This document shows positions 24,689 to 35,054 of a DNA stretch of 64,000 nucleotides, in pieces. The stretch is taken from positions 6,696,001-6,760,000 of the forward strand of contig NZ_QUMQ01000001.1 in the NCBI RefSeq assembly GCF_003387075.1. Reading direction: 5' to 3'. A program made the translations under genes and the position numbers. Every line of letters starts with the position of its first letter. The stretch's first letter is position 1. Below the pieces are notes generated by a model that was not told the DNA's origin, ran no database searches, and saw only the letters and a list, made by a program, of their open reading frames with translations. Source of the stretch: Asanoa ferruginea. GTDB taxonomy: Bacteria; Actinomycetota; Actinomycetes; Mycobacteriales; Micromonosporaceae.

Positions 24689-25056
24689 GGCCGGGCGTCG
24701 TCGACCCGGGAAAGGTAGGCGGCGACCAGGGCGTCGCGTTGCTCGCGGGTGACCGGGCCGGTGAACGTCTGGCCGTCGATCTCGATCGTGACGTCGGAGG
24801 GTTGGCGGGACAGCCACGAGGTCAGGACCGCCAGCACGCCCTCCACCACGGACGGTGCGACGGCCAGCAGCAGGGCGCCGGCGGTGAGCACCTCGCCGGC
24901 CTTTGTGCCGTCTGGTGCCGGGCCGCCGGATGGGCGCTCGACCGAGTCGACGTCGAGGTCGAGCAACTCGTCGCGCAGGTCGCCGGTCATCCGGGCCAGC
25001 ACGTCGTCGTCGACGTCGGCGGTGACATCGAGCCGGATCCGCAAACTGTCGGTCAC
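24685..25056 (-). CDS. EACC1-like small protein (effector-associated constant component 1)
   Basis: 123 residues. Layout: a charged beta/alpha N-terminus (RIRLDVTADVDDDVL), a hydrophobic helix at about 57-80 (VLTAGALLLAVAPSVVEG), then LTSWLSRQPSDVTIEIDGQ and a C-terminal helix. This order, especially SWL followed by DVTIEIDG, is typical of EACC1, the constant partner of effectors in proposed actinobacterial conflict systems. The GTG start follows TACTCT (25068-25063 on this strand) by 6 bases, so the operon is probably leaderless. It overlaps caspase copy 2 by four bases. The family call rests on pattern recognition. Confidence 0.8.
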   Translation of the reverse strand: MTDSLRIRLDVTADVDDDVLARMTGDLRDELLDLDVDSVERPSGGPAPDGTKAGEVLTAGALLLAVAPSVVEGVLAVLTSWLSRQPSDVTIEIDGQTFTGPVTREQRDALVAAYLSRVDDARP

Positions 25057-25276
25057 CGCAACAGAGTAACGGTCGGAAGCGACAACCCGGACTCCATCCT
25101 CCGGTCGTATTGATGACGGCGAGTAAGGGGTCGTACCCGATCAATTGCGGATGCAGCCGGCGCGCAAAACGTGAGCACCGCCACGCAACGTGAAAATCAC
25201 TTCGGGTCTCGCGCGGGGTTCTGGGACCATCGGTTCGCCTCGATTGGGGGCATCGATCCTGGGGGGATGATCGCGC

Positions 25277-26812
25277 GTGACTACGCAGGCCGCCGACGCG
25301 GCTGGGTCGGACAAGCTCGATAGTGGTGTGCTCAAAGTAGCCGGCGTCGTCGTGCTCGGCGCCATCATGTCGATCCTCGACATCACCGTCGTCAGCGTCG
25401 CGCTGCCGACGTTCCAGCGCGACTTCAACGCCACCTACGCGACCGTGGCGTGGACGATGACGGCCTACACGCTGGCCCTCGCGACCGTCATCCCGATCAC
25501 CGGGTGGGCCGCCGACCGCTTCGGCACCAAGCGGCTCTATCTGCTGTCGCTGACGCTGTTCGTCGGTGGTTCGGTGCTGTGCAGCGTGGCCTGGGACATC
25601 GGCCCGCTGATCGTCTTCCGCGCACTCCAGGGCCTCGGCGGCGGCATGCTGATGCCGCTCGGCATGACCATCATGACCCGCGCCGCCGGCCCCGACCGGG
25701 TCGGCCGGGTAATGGCCGTGCTCGGCGTGCCGATGCTGCTCGGCCCCATCGGCGGCCCGATCCTCGGTGGCTGGCTGATCGAGGCCGCGGGCTGGCACTG
25801 GATCTTCCTGATCAACCTGCCGATCGGCGTCATCGCCTTCGTGCTCTCGCTGCGGATCCTCCCCAAGGACAAGCCGCAACCGTCGGAGTCGTTCGACTTC
25901 CTCGGCATGCTGCTGCTCTCGCCCGGCCTCGCGCTGTTCCTCTATGGCGTCTCGTCGGTCCCCGGTGAAGGCACCGTCGCGGCCGGCAAGGTGCTGATCC
26001 CGGCCCTGATCGGCCTGGCGCTGCTGGTCTCCTTCGTGCTGCACGCGCTGCGCAAGGAACACGCGCTGATCGACCTCGGGCTCTTCAAGAACCGCAACCT
26101 GACCATTTCGACGACCACCCTGAGCCTCTTCACGGTCGCGTTCATGGGCGCGATGCTGCTGCTGCCGAGCTACTTCCTGCAGGTACGCGGTGAGACCACC
26201 CTGCACGCCGGCCTGCTGATCGCACCGCAGGGCCTCGGCGCGATGCTGACCATGCCGATGGCCGGCCGGCTCACCGACCGGATCGGGCCGGGCAAGCTGG
26301 TCCTGCCGGGCATCGTGCTGATCGCCCTCGGCATGTCGGCGTTCACCCAGGTCACCGCCGACTCGTCCTACGTGCTGCTGCTCGGCGCGCTGTTCGTCAG
26401 CGGCCTCGGCATGGGCATGACGATGATGCCGATCATGTCGGCGGCCCTCGCGTCGCTGACCCACCAGCAGGTGGCGCGCGGCTCGACGATGATGAACATC
26501 ATCCAGCAGACCGCCGGCTCGATCGGCACCGCGGTGATGTCGGTGATCCTGACCAACCAGGTGCTCAACAGCCCGGAGGCCACCGCCTACAGCGCCGTCA
26601 CGCAGGGCCAGGTCCCCGCGAGCCAGGTGGCGCCGGCGGTGCTCGATCAGGGTCAGTCGTCGCTGGCCGACGCGTTCGGGCACACCTACACGATCGCGGT
26701 CGTGCTGTTGGCCCTCTGCCTGATCCCGGCGTTCTTCCTGCCCCGCAAGCGCATCGAGAAGGCCCCCGACGCGACCGACGAGGCGCTGCCGGTCGCGGTC
26801 GGCATGCACTGA
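25277..26812 (+). CDS. DHA2-family (EmrB/QacA) MFS drug exporter
   Basis: 511 residues with about fourteen helices. DITVVSVALPTFQRDFNATYATVAW, WAADRFGTKRLYL (motif A) and GGPILGGWLIEAAGWHWIFLINLP (motif C) define the EmrB/QacA group of proton-driven multidrug exporters. The GTG start at 25277 has a GGGGGG tract about 9 bases upstream; an ATG at 25267 is out of frame. It diverges from the EACC1/caspase operon with 220 bases between starts. A strong terminator hairpin follows. Confidence 0.94.
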   Translation: MTTQAADAAGSDKLDSGVLKVAGVVVLGAIMSILDITVVSVALPTFQRDFNATYATVAWTMTAYTLALATVIPITGWAADRFGTKRLYLLSLTLFVGGSVLCSVAWDIGPLIVFRALQGLGGGMLMPLGMTIMTRAAGPDRVGRVMAVLGVPMLLGPIGGPILGGWLIEAAGWHWIFLINLPIGVIAFVLSLRILPKDKPQPSESFDFLGMLLLSPGLALFLYGVSSVPGEGTVAAGKVLIPALIGLALLVSFVLHALRKEHALIDLGLFKNRNLTISTTTLSLFTVAFMGAMLLLPSYFLQVRGETTLHAGLLIAPQGLGAMLTMPMAGRLTDRIGPGKLVLPGIVLIALGMSAFTQVTADSSYVLLLGALFVSGLGMGMTMMPIMSAALASLTHQQVARGSTMMNIIQQTAGSIGTAVMSVILTNQVLNSPEATAYSAVTQGQVPASQVAPAVLDQGQSSLADAFGHTYTIAVVLLALCLIPAFFLPRKRIEKAPDATDEALPVAVGMH

Positions 26813-26817
26813 CGCGC

Positions 26818-26858
26818 GGCGGCCGGCTCACCCCGAAACCTGGGGTGAGCCGGCCGCC
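26818..26858 (+). terminator. Intrinsic-type terminator after the DHA2 exporter
   Basis: Perfect 17-bp stem (GGCGGCCGGCTCACCCC and its complement) with loop GAAACCT, 5 bases after the stop codon. No U-run follows, which is common in GC-rich actinobacteria. Confidence 0.88.
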
Positions 26859-26954
26859 CTGCCCGGATGACCATGCGGAATGGGCCGGGTGGGCGACGGC
26901 CGGTGGCTGAACCCAACCTGACAGCGGCGCCGGATTGCGGCAGGATCGGTCGCC

Positions 26955-27824
26955 GTGACCTTTGGATGGCTGCGGCGCTGGTGGGTGATCGGCGCCGCGC
27001 TCGCGTTGGCCGCCGCTCTGACGGGCGCGTTCGCGTTGCGAGGTGCCGGGTCGGCGTGCGCGGCGGGGCGTGCGACCAGCGGAAAGGCCACCTTCTACAC
27101 CGACATCGGTGGCAACTGCTCCTACCCGACCGCGCCCTCCGACGGGCTGTGGGTGGCGCTCGCGCCGGCCGAGTATGACAGCGGCGCCGCGTGCGGTGGC
27201 TATCTCGATGTCAAGGGTCCCGACGGCAGCGTGCGGGTCAAGGTCGTCGACCAGTGCCCACCGTGCGAGACCGGGCATATCGACCTGAGCCGCGAGGCGT
27301 TCGAGCGGATCGCCGACCCGGTGCTGGGCATCGTGCCGGTCAGCTACTCGACGGTGGCCAACCCGAAGACGCCGGCGATGAGCTTCCGGATCAAGGAGGG
27401 CGCGTCGGCCTACTGGTTTGCCGTCCTGGTCGACAACACCGGCAACGCGCTGCGCAAGGTCGAGGCCAAGGGCCCGGGCGGCAGTTACCGCGCCGCGCAC
27501 CAGGAGGACTACAACTACTGGCTGATCGACAGTGGGATCGGCTCCGGGCCCTTCAGCATCCGGGTCACCGACGTGCGCGGCCGGTCGGTCACCGCGACCG
27601 GCATCACCATGTCACCGGGCAAGACCCAGACTCCAGGGGTACGCCTCGGCGGCGGTGGCACCGGCGTACCCGAAAAGAAGAAGGTCTCCCCGAAACCGAC
27701 CCCCAAACCGACCCCGTCCGCGTCGCCGACGCCCACCGTCGCTCCATCCGCGACGGTCGCGGCCGAGCCCACGGGCGTGGTCGTCGGCGCGGCCGAAGCG
27801 CGCCTCGGTAGCCGCTGCGACTGA
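26955..27824 (+). CDS. Secreted expansin-like protein (RlpA/DPBB plus carbohydrate-binding domain)
   Basis: 289 residues. Signal anchor or peptide 8-36, then a double-psi beta barrel (about 40-135) with GKATFYTDIGGNCSYP, VKVVDQCPPCETGHIDLS and an Asp in the expected expansin position. It is followed by a beta-sandwich like CBM63 (about 140-225), then a Lys/Pro/Thr/Ser-rich tail (KKKVSPKPTPKPTPS). The arrangement matches bacterial expansins that loosen polysaccharide walls without hydrolysis. GTG start at 26955, with CAGGAT 8 bases before it. Lies upstream of the LCP gene; co-function with the wall is plausible. Confidence 0.85.
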   Translation: MTFGWLRRWWVIGAALALAAALTGAFALRGAGSACAAGRATSGKATFYTDIGGNCSYPTAPSDGLWVALAPAEYDSGAACGGYLDVKGPDGSVRVKVVDQCPPCETGHIDLSREAFERIADPVLGIVPVSYSTVANPKTPAMSFRIKEGASAYWFAVLVDNTGNALRKVEAKGPGGSYRAAHQEDYNYWLIDSGIGSGPFSIRVTDVRGRSVTATGITMSPGKTQTPGVRLGGGGTGVPEKKKVSPKPTPKPTPSASPTPTVAPSATVAAEPTGVVVGAAEARLGSRCD

Positions 27825-27896
27825 CGTGGCGCGGTTCACTATGGACGGGGCAATCCAGGGCGATACGGTTTCACATCTCTGCGTACGATCAGCCCC

Positions 27897-28949
27897 ATGG
27901 CTGGACCGGAACTCATCGACGCCGATCAGACGCAAACCACCCCGCCCGCGTCTGATCCACCGTCCCCGCAGAAGCGCAAGCGCCGCAAACTTCGGCTGTT
28001 TCTGCTGATCACCGGCCTGGTGCTGGTCGTCCTCGCCGGTGGCGGAGCACTGGCCGCCACGCTCTACGTGCGCGGTGTCGAGAAGAGCATCGACAAGGTC
28101 GACGCGTTCACCGAGGTGCCGACCCAGCAGCGGCCCGAGAAGGTCGTCGCCGACGCGATGAACATCCTGCTGCTCGGCAGCGACTCGCGCGATCCCGACA
28201 ACACCGAGGGCTCCCGCAGCGACACGATCATCCTGCTGCACCTGCCGGCCGACCGGTCCAGCGCGCAGCTGATCTCGATCCCCCGCGACACCTGGGTGCA
28301 CGTGCCCAAATCGAAGAACGGGCAGCACGGCAACCGCGACGCGAAGATCAACGCCTCGTTCGCGTGGGGCGGGCTGCCGCTGATGGTGCAGAGCGTCGAA
28401 GAGTTCACCAAGGTTCGCATCGACCACGTGACGCTGATCGACTTCGCCGGCTTCCAGGAGATCGTCGACGCGCTCGACGGCATCGACGTCAACGTCGACC
28501 AGAACTTCACCTCGCACCACCCGCCCTACCGCAAGTTCACCAAGGGCACGATGCACATGGACGGCACGGTCGCGCTCGACTTCGCGCGGCAGCGCAAGCA
28601 ACTCGTCGACGGTGACTTCGGCCGGATCCGCCACCAGCAGGACGTGATCAGGGCGATCCTCGACAAGGCGGCGTCAGGTGGTCTGCTGACCAACCCGGGC
28701 AAGCTCAACAGCTTCCTCAAGGCGACCGCCAACGCGGTGGCGGTCGACAAGACCATGTCCATCGTCGACCTCGCGCCGCAGCTGCGCCACCTGCGCAGCG
28801 GCAACCTGACCTTCCTGACCACGCCCACGAAGGGCACCGGCATGGTCGGCAGCGAGAGCGTCGTGTTCGCCGACCCGGCAAAGGCGAAGCCGCTCTACGA
28901 CGCCGTGCGGCGCGACTCGGTGCGAGACATCCTGGCCAACGCCAAATAA
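27897..28949 (+). CDS. LytR-CpsA-Psr (LCP) family glycopolymer ligase
   Basis: 350 residues. Cytoplasmic Pro/Lys-rich N-terminus, one membrane helix (about 33-55), then the extracellular LCP domain with NILLLGSDSRD, SRSDTIILLHL, LISIPRDTWVHVP, DAKINASFAWGG and LDFARQRKQL. The conserved Arg and Asp residues bind the pyrophosphate of the lipid-linked polymer. LCP enzymes attach polysaccharides to peptidoglycan. The ATG follows TACGAT (27884-27889) by 7 bases (leaderless type). The next gene is the sugar transferase that would start the same polymer. Confidence 0.95.
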   Translation: MAGPELIDADQTQTTPPASDPPSPQKRKRRKLRLFLLITGLVLVVLAGGGALAATLYVRGVEKSIDKVDAFTEVPTQQRPEKVVADAMNILLLGSDSRDPDNTEGSRSDTIILLHLPADRSSAQLISIPRDTWVHVPKSKNGQHGNRDAKINASFAWGGLPLMVQSVEEFTKVRIDHVTLIDFAGFQEIVDALDGIDVNVDQNFTSHHPPYRKFTKGTMHMDGTVALDFARQRKQLVDGDFGRIRHQQDVIRAILDKAASGGLLTNPGKLNSFLKATANAVAVDKTMSIVDLAPQLRHLRSGNLTFLTTPTKGTGMVGSESVVFADPAKAKPLYDAVRRDSVRDILANAK

Positions 28950-28975
28950 CAGACGATCAGACGGGGGTACGCGGG

Positions 28976-30466
<1,491 letters not shown>

Positions 30467-30488
30467 CCCGCGGCGGTCACGCCGCGGG
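30467..30488. terminator. Bidirectional hairpin between sugar transferase and DUF1501 gene
   Basis: CCCGCGGCG, loop GTCA, CGCCGCGGG: a 9-bp perfect stem directly after the sugar transferase stop. The DUF1501 stop codon (bases 30477-30479) lies in the loop, so the hairpin serves both converging transcripts. Confidence 0.75.
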
Positions 30489-31793
30489 AAAGATCGGCAG
30501 CAGCGTGGGCTGGTAGCCGTCGAGATAGCGGGCCGGCTCGGCGGCGAGCACCGTGGCCAGCGCCGAGCCCAGCACGTCGCGGAAATCCGTCGTCCACTTC
30601 AGATCTCCGTCGTCGAGATCCTTGAGGCTGGGCTGCTCACCGTAAAGGCCGCCGGCCACCTGCGGGCCGAGCACGAACACCGGCCCGGCCGTGCCGTGGT
30701 CGGTGCCGTCGGAGGCGTTGGCCCGCACCCGCCGACCGAACTCGCTGTAGACCAGGACCGAGACCTTCTGGCCCGCCGGTGACGCGGCCATCCGGTCGAC
30801 GAACGACGCCAGCGCCGTGTCGAGCTCGCGCAGCAGCATCTCGTGCCCGGCCCGCTCCTCGGCGTGCGTGTCGAAACCGCCGAGGCTGACCGAGTAGACC
30901 GAGGTCGGCACGCCGGCCTCGACGCAGCGGGCGACCAACGCGAGCTGCGCGCCCAGCGAGCTCGCGCCGCCGGTCGCGGTGCCCGGCAGGTGCTCGGCCT
31001 CCGCCGTCGGGGAACTGCTCGACGACGACGCGTCGCGGACCATGGTGTCCATCTTGACCAGATCGGCGTAGGAGACGGCGGCACGCGCCTGCAAGGCCGA
31101 CTCGCCGGCCTGGGGTTGCCCGAGTGCGCCGATCATGCCGCTGGTCAGCCCGGACGGCAGCGTGAGCCCGCCGACGCTGATGCACGCGCCGGAGCGGGTT
31201 TCGCCGACCAGCAGGGGCGGCAACACCGATTCGAAGCTGACCGCGGCCTCGACCGGCGCGGCCGTGCCGTCGAGCCAGCGCCCGACCCACCCGGTGCGGA
31301 CCGGGCGCAGCGGGTTGGCGGTCTGCCAGATGTCCATCGACCGGAAGTGGCTGCGGTCCGGCCGGGCGTAGCCGACGCCGGCGACGACCGCGAGCCGCTT
31401 GCTCTGCCAGAGCCGGTGCAGGCTGGGCAGCATCGGGTTGAGCGCCAGCGCGGTGTCGAGCGGCAGCACCCGCTCCGGTTTGTAGGCCAGCTCCGGGCGG
31501 GCCTTGTAGTAGGCCGGGTCGGCGTAGGGGATGACGGTGTTGAGCCCGTCGTTGCCGCCGTAGAGCGTGACGACGACCAGCTTGGACCGGGTCTTGGCCT
31601 CCTCCCGGCTGGCCGGCGTCGACGTGGACAGCAGTTCGCCGATGCCGAAGCCGGCGGCGCCGGCGGCGAGCGCGCTGGCGCCGATCACGCCGGACGCACG
31701 CAGGAAGCGGCGCCGGCTCATCGAGTCGAGCAACGGGTCGTCCGGCCCGGGAAGCCGCTGGGGTAGCCGCGGAAGGCGGGGTAGGCGGGCCAT
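30477..31793 (-). CDS. Tat-exported DUF1501-family protein
   Basis: 438 residues. Twin-arginine signal SRRRFLRASGVIGASALAAG at about 26-45 predicts folded export. The rest is the DUF1501 domain (alkaline-phosphatase/sulfatase-like fold) with LVVVTLYGGNDGLNTVIPY, VGYARPDRSHFRSMDIWQTA, VYSVSLGGFDTHAEE, VYSEFGRRVRANASDGTDHG. Its start overlaps the DUF1800 stop by one base (TGATG), so it is coupled. DUF1501 and DUF1800 genes are commonly paired; their chemistry is not established. The link to a glycan operon suggests action on an exported polymer; inference. Confidence 0.92.
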   Translation of the reverse strand: MARLPRLPRLPQRLPGPDDPLLDSMSRRRFLRASGVIGASALAAGAAGFGIGELLSTSTPASREEAKTRSKLVVVTLYGGNDGLNTVIPYADPAYYKARPELAYKPERVLPLDTALALNPMLPSLHRLWQSKRLAVVAGVGYARPDRSHFRSMDIWQTANPLRPVRTGWVGRWLDGTAAPVEAAVSFESVLPPLLVGETRSGACISVGGLTLPSGLTSGMIGALGQPQAGESALQARAAVSYADLVKMDTMVRDASSSSSSPTAEAEHLPGTATGGASSLGAQLALVARCVEAGVPTSVYSVSLGGFDTHAEERAGHEMLLRELDTALASFVDRMAASPAGQKVSVLVYSEFGRRVRANASDGTDHGTAGPVFVLGPQVAGGLYGEQPSLKDLDDGDLKWTTDFRDVLGSALATVLAAEPARYLDGYQPTLLPIFPAA

Positions 31794-33061
31794 CACGTCA
31801 CCAGGTATTCCGGGCTGACCAGCCCCAGCGTCAGCAGCCGGCGGACGTCGCTCACGCCCTTGAGCGCCGTGTAGGTGCGGTCGGTCCAGGTCTCGACGCC
31901 GAGCAGGCCGGCCAGCGACTCCGGCGTCAGCGCGCCGACCTGCACCATGCTCGCGAGCCGGTCGGCGACGCCGACCCGCACCTGGGCGGTGCCGGGCGTG
32001 AGCCACGATCCGCCGGAAGGCCAACCCCCGACGCTGGGCGGCGCGAACGGCACCTGGCCGAGGCGGTCGAGGCTGTAGAGCACCTTCTGCAGCGTCTCCT
32101 CGTCCCAGTTGCCGGGCCGCAGACCGAGCTGTCGGGCCGCGCCGACGAGCCACTCGACCGGCTGTTTGACCTGCTTGCCGGCGCTGGCCTGGAACGCGTC
32201 GTCGAGGAAGAGCGCGGCCAGCATCGCGGCCGGGTCAGGGAACTTCGCCGCCACCGCCGCACTCGTCGCGGCCGGGATCGGCTCCTCGGAGGCGCCGTAG
32301 CGATGCCAAAGCCGGGCCGCGATGAACCGCGGGCACTCGTCGCGGCCGAGCAGGAAGTCGACCAGCGAGTCGGCGTCGAACGCCCGGCTCACGCCGAGGA
32401 TCGTCTTGCGGCGGGGGTCGTGCGCGGTGCTCGACAGGCGGGCCCGGACGTCGTCGTATTCGATCTTCCAGCCGGTGAGCGCCCGGCCGGCCTCTTTGAC
32501 GTCACGCTCGGTGTAGCTGCCGATGCCCAGCAGGAACAGCTCCATCAGCTCGCGGCCCAGGTTTTCGTTGGCCGCCTGCCGGTCGTTGAGCTGCCCGTCG
32601 AGCCAGTAGATCAGCGCCGGGTCGCGGACCATCGCGTGTGCCATGGCCCGGAAGTCTTCGCTTTCCCGCAACGTGCGGTGCTGGCGCAGCATCAGCGTCG
32701 GGCGGATCACCTTGCGGATCGAGGTGGCCCAGTGCCCGTGCCAGAACCAGATCAGCTTCTCCCGCGCCTGGTGGTCGGCGGCGGTGAGCCGGTCGAGCCA
32801 CCAGCGGGTGAGCTGCGCGGTCTGCTCCTCGCGGGCCCGGTCGGCGCGCGCCCGCTGCTGCGCCGACGGGTTGGTCAGCCCGCTGTAGGGGTCGCGGGGC
32901 AGCGACGGTATCGGGGTCGCGGACGCACCGACATCGGGCGCGGCCGGTTGGAACAGGGCCTTCACCGTCGCCTCGTAGCCGGCGCCTTTCGCCGCGGCCA
33001 GCTCGGCTGCGGTCGGGCCGAAACCGGCGCGCCGCAACAAAAGCGCCACCCCGCCGGACAT
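31793..33061 (-). CDS. DUF1800-family protein
   Basis: 422 residues. LLLRRAGFGPTAAEL, LIWFWHGHWATSIRKV, MLRQHRTLRE, NENLGRELMELFLLGIGSYTERDVKEAGRALTGW cut across the typical DUF1800 signature. No signal peptide is evident, unlike its DUF1501 partner. The ATG at 33061 overlaps the glycosyltransferase stop by one base (TGATG), tying this pair to the polysaccharide operon. Function unknown. Confidence 0.92.
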   Translation of the reverse strand: MSGGVALLLRRAGFGPTAAELAAAKGAGYEATVKALFQPAAPDVGASATPIPSLPRDPYSGLTNPSAQQRARADRAREEQTAQLTRWWLDRLTAADHQAREKLIWFWHGHWATSIRKVIRPTLMLRQHRTLRESEDFRAMAHAMVRDPALIYWLDGQLNDRQAANENLGRELMELFLLGIGSYTERDVKEAGRALTGWKIEYDDVRARLSSTAHDPRRKTILGVSRAFDADSLVDFLLGRDECPRFIAARLWHRYGASEEPIPAATSAAVAAKFPDPAAMLAALFLDDAFQASAGKQVKQPVEWLVGAARQLGLRPGNWDEETLQKVLYSLDRLGQVPFAPPSVGGWPSGGSWLTPGTAQVRVGVADRLASMVQVGALTPESLAGLLGVETWTDRTYTALKGVSDVRRLLTLGLVSPEYLVT

Positions 33062-34233
33062 CACGTCAATGTATGCGATGACGGGGCGGGGCGGGAACCG
33101 GGCCCGGACAGTGTGGAATAAGGCACGGCGAGCTGGGCCCGCACCGCGGCCCGGCCGTGGTGCGCGACCACCCACTCGCGACCCGCGTCGGCGAGGTGCC
33201 TGGCCAGCGCCGGCGTGGTCAGCACCTCGGCCACCGCGGCGACCCAGCCGGCCGGCGTCTGCGCGACCCGCACGTGTTCGCCGTCGCGCACGCCGGCCCG
33301 GTCGGCGACGGTCGGCGTGGTCACCGTCGGCACCCCGGCCGACAGGGCCTGGATCAGCTTGAGCTGCACGCCGGTGCCGCGGAAGATCGGCGCGATCGCG
33401 ACCGTCGCGCGGGCGTAGTAGGGCTCGACGTCGGGCACGTCGGCGTGCACGGTGACCCCGTCGCCGGCCCGCGCCATGATCGAGGCGGGCGGCTCGGAGC
33501 CGACGATGGTCAGCCGCGCGTCGGGCACCGCCGCCCGGATGCCGGGCCAGCACTCGTCGAGGAACCAGCGCAGCCCGACGACGTTGGCCTCGTAGCTGAG
33601 CCGCCCGACGAAGAGCACCTCCGGCGAACCGTCCGGCTCGGCCGCCCGGCGCGGGAAGTCGCAGGGGCTGCGCACGACGTAGGTGCCGGGACGGTCGTCG
33701 CCGGGCGCGGAGACGATGATCGGCACCCGACGGTCGACCAGGTCGTCCTCGCGCGCCCGCATCCGGCGCTGTTCGACCCGGCCGAGCCCGCGCCAGAGCG
33801 GATTCGGGCCGGTCGCGGCGAGTTGGGCGTAGTACTCACTGCGGAACTCGTCGAGGTCGATCACCACCGGGGTGTCGCCACACGCCTCTACCAGGTGTGC
33901 GGTGCGGAACACGTTGAGGTGCACGGCGTCCGGCCGCCAGTCCGCCAACGTGCTGTGCAGCGCCGCTCGCAGGCCCCGCGGGTCCGCGTACCCGGTCTGT
34001 AGCGACTGGCCGGCGACCAGCGACCGCGCGCTGCGGGCGAGCCGGGCCCACCGGGGGTTCGCGACCAGCACGGGGTCGGCGACCGGCAGTTTGCCGGCGA
34101 GCGCGACCTCGGCGGCGTCGTGCACCAGGCCGAGGAAGCGCACCTCGTGCTCCTCGGCCAGCAACTCGAGGATGGTGTGGCTGCGCGGCCGCACGCCGGC
34201 CGGAATCCAGGGCGCGACGAACAGGATCTTCAT
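33061..34233 (-). CDS. GT4-type glycosyltransferase
   Basis: 390 residues, GT-B fold. N-terminal domain starts MKILFVAPWIPAGVRPRSHTI; C-terminal domain has VLFVGRLSYEANVVGLRWFLDECWP and the donor-binding GTGVQLKLIQALSAGVPTVTTP. Cytoplasmic enzyme that adds a sugar to the lipid-linked repeat unit. ATGA overlap with the upstream GT2 gene, and TGATG overlap with the DUF1800 gene. Donor and linkage cannot be read. Confidence 0.93.
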   Translation of the reverse strand: MKILFVAPWIPAGVRPRSHTILELLAEEHEVRFLGLVHDAAEVALAGKLPVADPVLVANPRWARLARSARSLVAGQSLQTGYADPRGLRAALHSTLADWRPDAVHLNVFRTAHLVEACGDTPVVIDLDEFRSEYYAQLAATGPNPLWRGLGRVEQRRMRAREDDLVDRRVPIIVSAPGDDRPGTYVVRSPCDFPRRAAEPDGSPEVLFVGRLSYEANVVGLRWFLDECWPGIRAAVPDARLTIVGSEPPASIMARAGDGVTVHADVPDVEPYYARATVAIAPIFRGTGVQLKLIQALSAGVPTVTTPTVADRAGVRDGEHVRVAQTPAGWVAAVAEVLTTPALARHLADAGREWVVAHHGRAAVRAQLAVPYSTLSGPGSRPAPSSHTLT

Positions 34234-35054
34234 CCGGGGAACCTCCGCAGGGCGCGGGCGGCCAGCCGCTCGGTCCGGCCGCCGTGCAGTCCGAAGTAGA
34301 CGGTCATGCCGTCGCGGTAGACGCGTCGCTTGCCGACCGCGGCCGTGCTGGTGCTCTCCCGGTGATCGGCGACGCTGCCGCCGACGGCGCCGACCGGCCA
34401 CCCGGCCGCGCGCAGCCGGACGCACAGGTCGACGTCTTCGAAGTAGAGGAAGAAGCGCTCGTCGAAGCCGCCGACCGCGCGGAACGCCGCGCCACGGACC
34501 AGCATGCAGAACCCGGATACCCAGTCGACCGTGCGGGTTTCCGCGCTCGGCGCGACGTCGAGGTAGGAGAGCATCGGCACCGCCCGGCGTAGTGTCGCCG
34601 ACCCGGCCAGCCGCCGCTTGACGCCCGCGGGCACGGCCTCGTCGAGGCGCAGCGCCGCGATCCACTCCTTCGTCATCGACGGCGCCGACCCGCCCGACAC
34701 ACCGAAACCGCCGTCGGGGTAGCGCATCCGCGGCGCCACCGCGCCGAAACCGCCGTCGAGCGCCGCGACCAGCGTCGCGAAGTCGTCGGGCGCGATCCGG
34801 GCGTCCGGGTTGAACAGCAGGTAGGCGTCGGCATCGGGTGCGCTCGCGGCCGCCGCGTTGACGCCGGCGCCGAAGCCGTCGTTGGCCCGGCGCAGCACGT
34901 GCGGCGTGTAGCACGCCGCCACCGCGGCACTGTCGTCGGTGGACGCGTTGTCGGCGACCACGATCCGGTCCAGCGGCAGGCCAGCCAGGCTGCCCAGGCT
35001 TGCCGGCAGGTCGCGGGCCGAGTTGTGCGCGACGACCAGCGCGGCGACCCTCAT
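34230..35054 (-). CDS. GT2-family glycosyltransferase (rhamnosyltransferase-like)
   Basis: 274 residues, GT-A fold. VAALVVAHNSARDLPASLGSL, IVVADNASTDDSAA, LLFNPDARIAPDD (metal-binding DxD-like NPD) and VDWVSGFCMLVRGAAFRAVGGFDERFFLYFEDVDLC. The latter pattern is typical of rhamnosyl- and other deoxysugar-transferases of the WbbL type. Coupled by ATGA overlaps on both sides. Confidence 0.93.
   Translation of the reverse strand: MRVAALVVAHNSARDLPASLGSLAGLPLDRIVVADNASTDDSAAVAACYTPHVLRRANDGFGAGVNAAAASAPDADAYLLFNPDARIAPDDFATLVAALDGGFGAVAPRMRYPDGGFGVSGGSAPSMTKEWIAALRLDEAVPAGVKRRLAGSATLRRAVPMLSYLDVAPSAETRTVDWVSGFCMLVRGAAFRAVGGFDERFFLYFEDVDLCVRLRAAGWPVGAVGGSVADHRESTSTAAVGKRRVYRDGMTVYFGLHGGRTERLAARALRRFPG

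Noticed and set aside
22961-26809. Single 1282-codon frame on the minus strand joining the caspase with upstream DNA
   Set aside because: The upstream two thirds is the antisense of the DHA2 exporter and EACC1-like genes, giving His/Asp/Gln-rich nonsense; the real start is the ATG at 24688.
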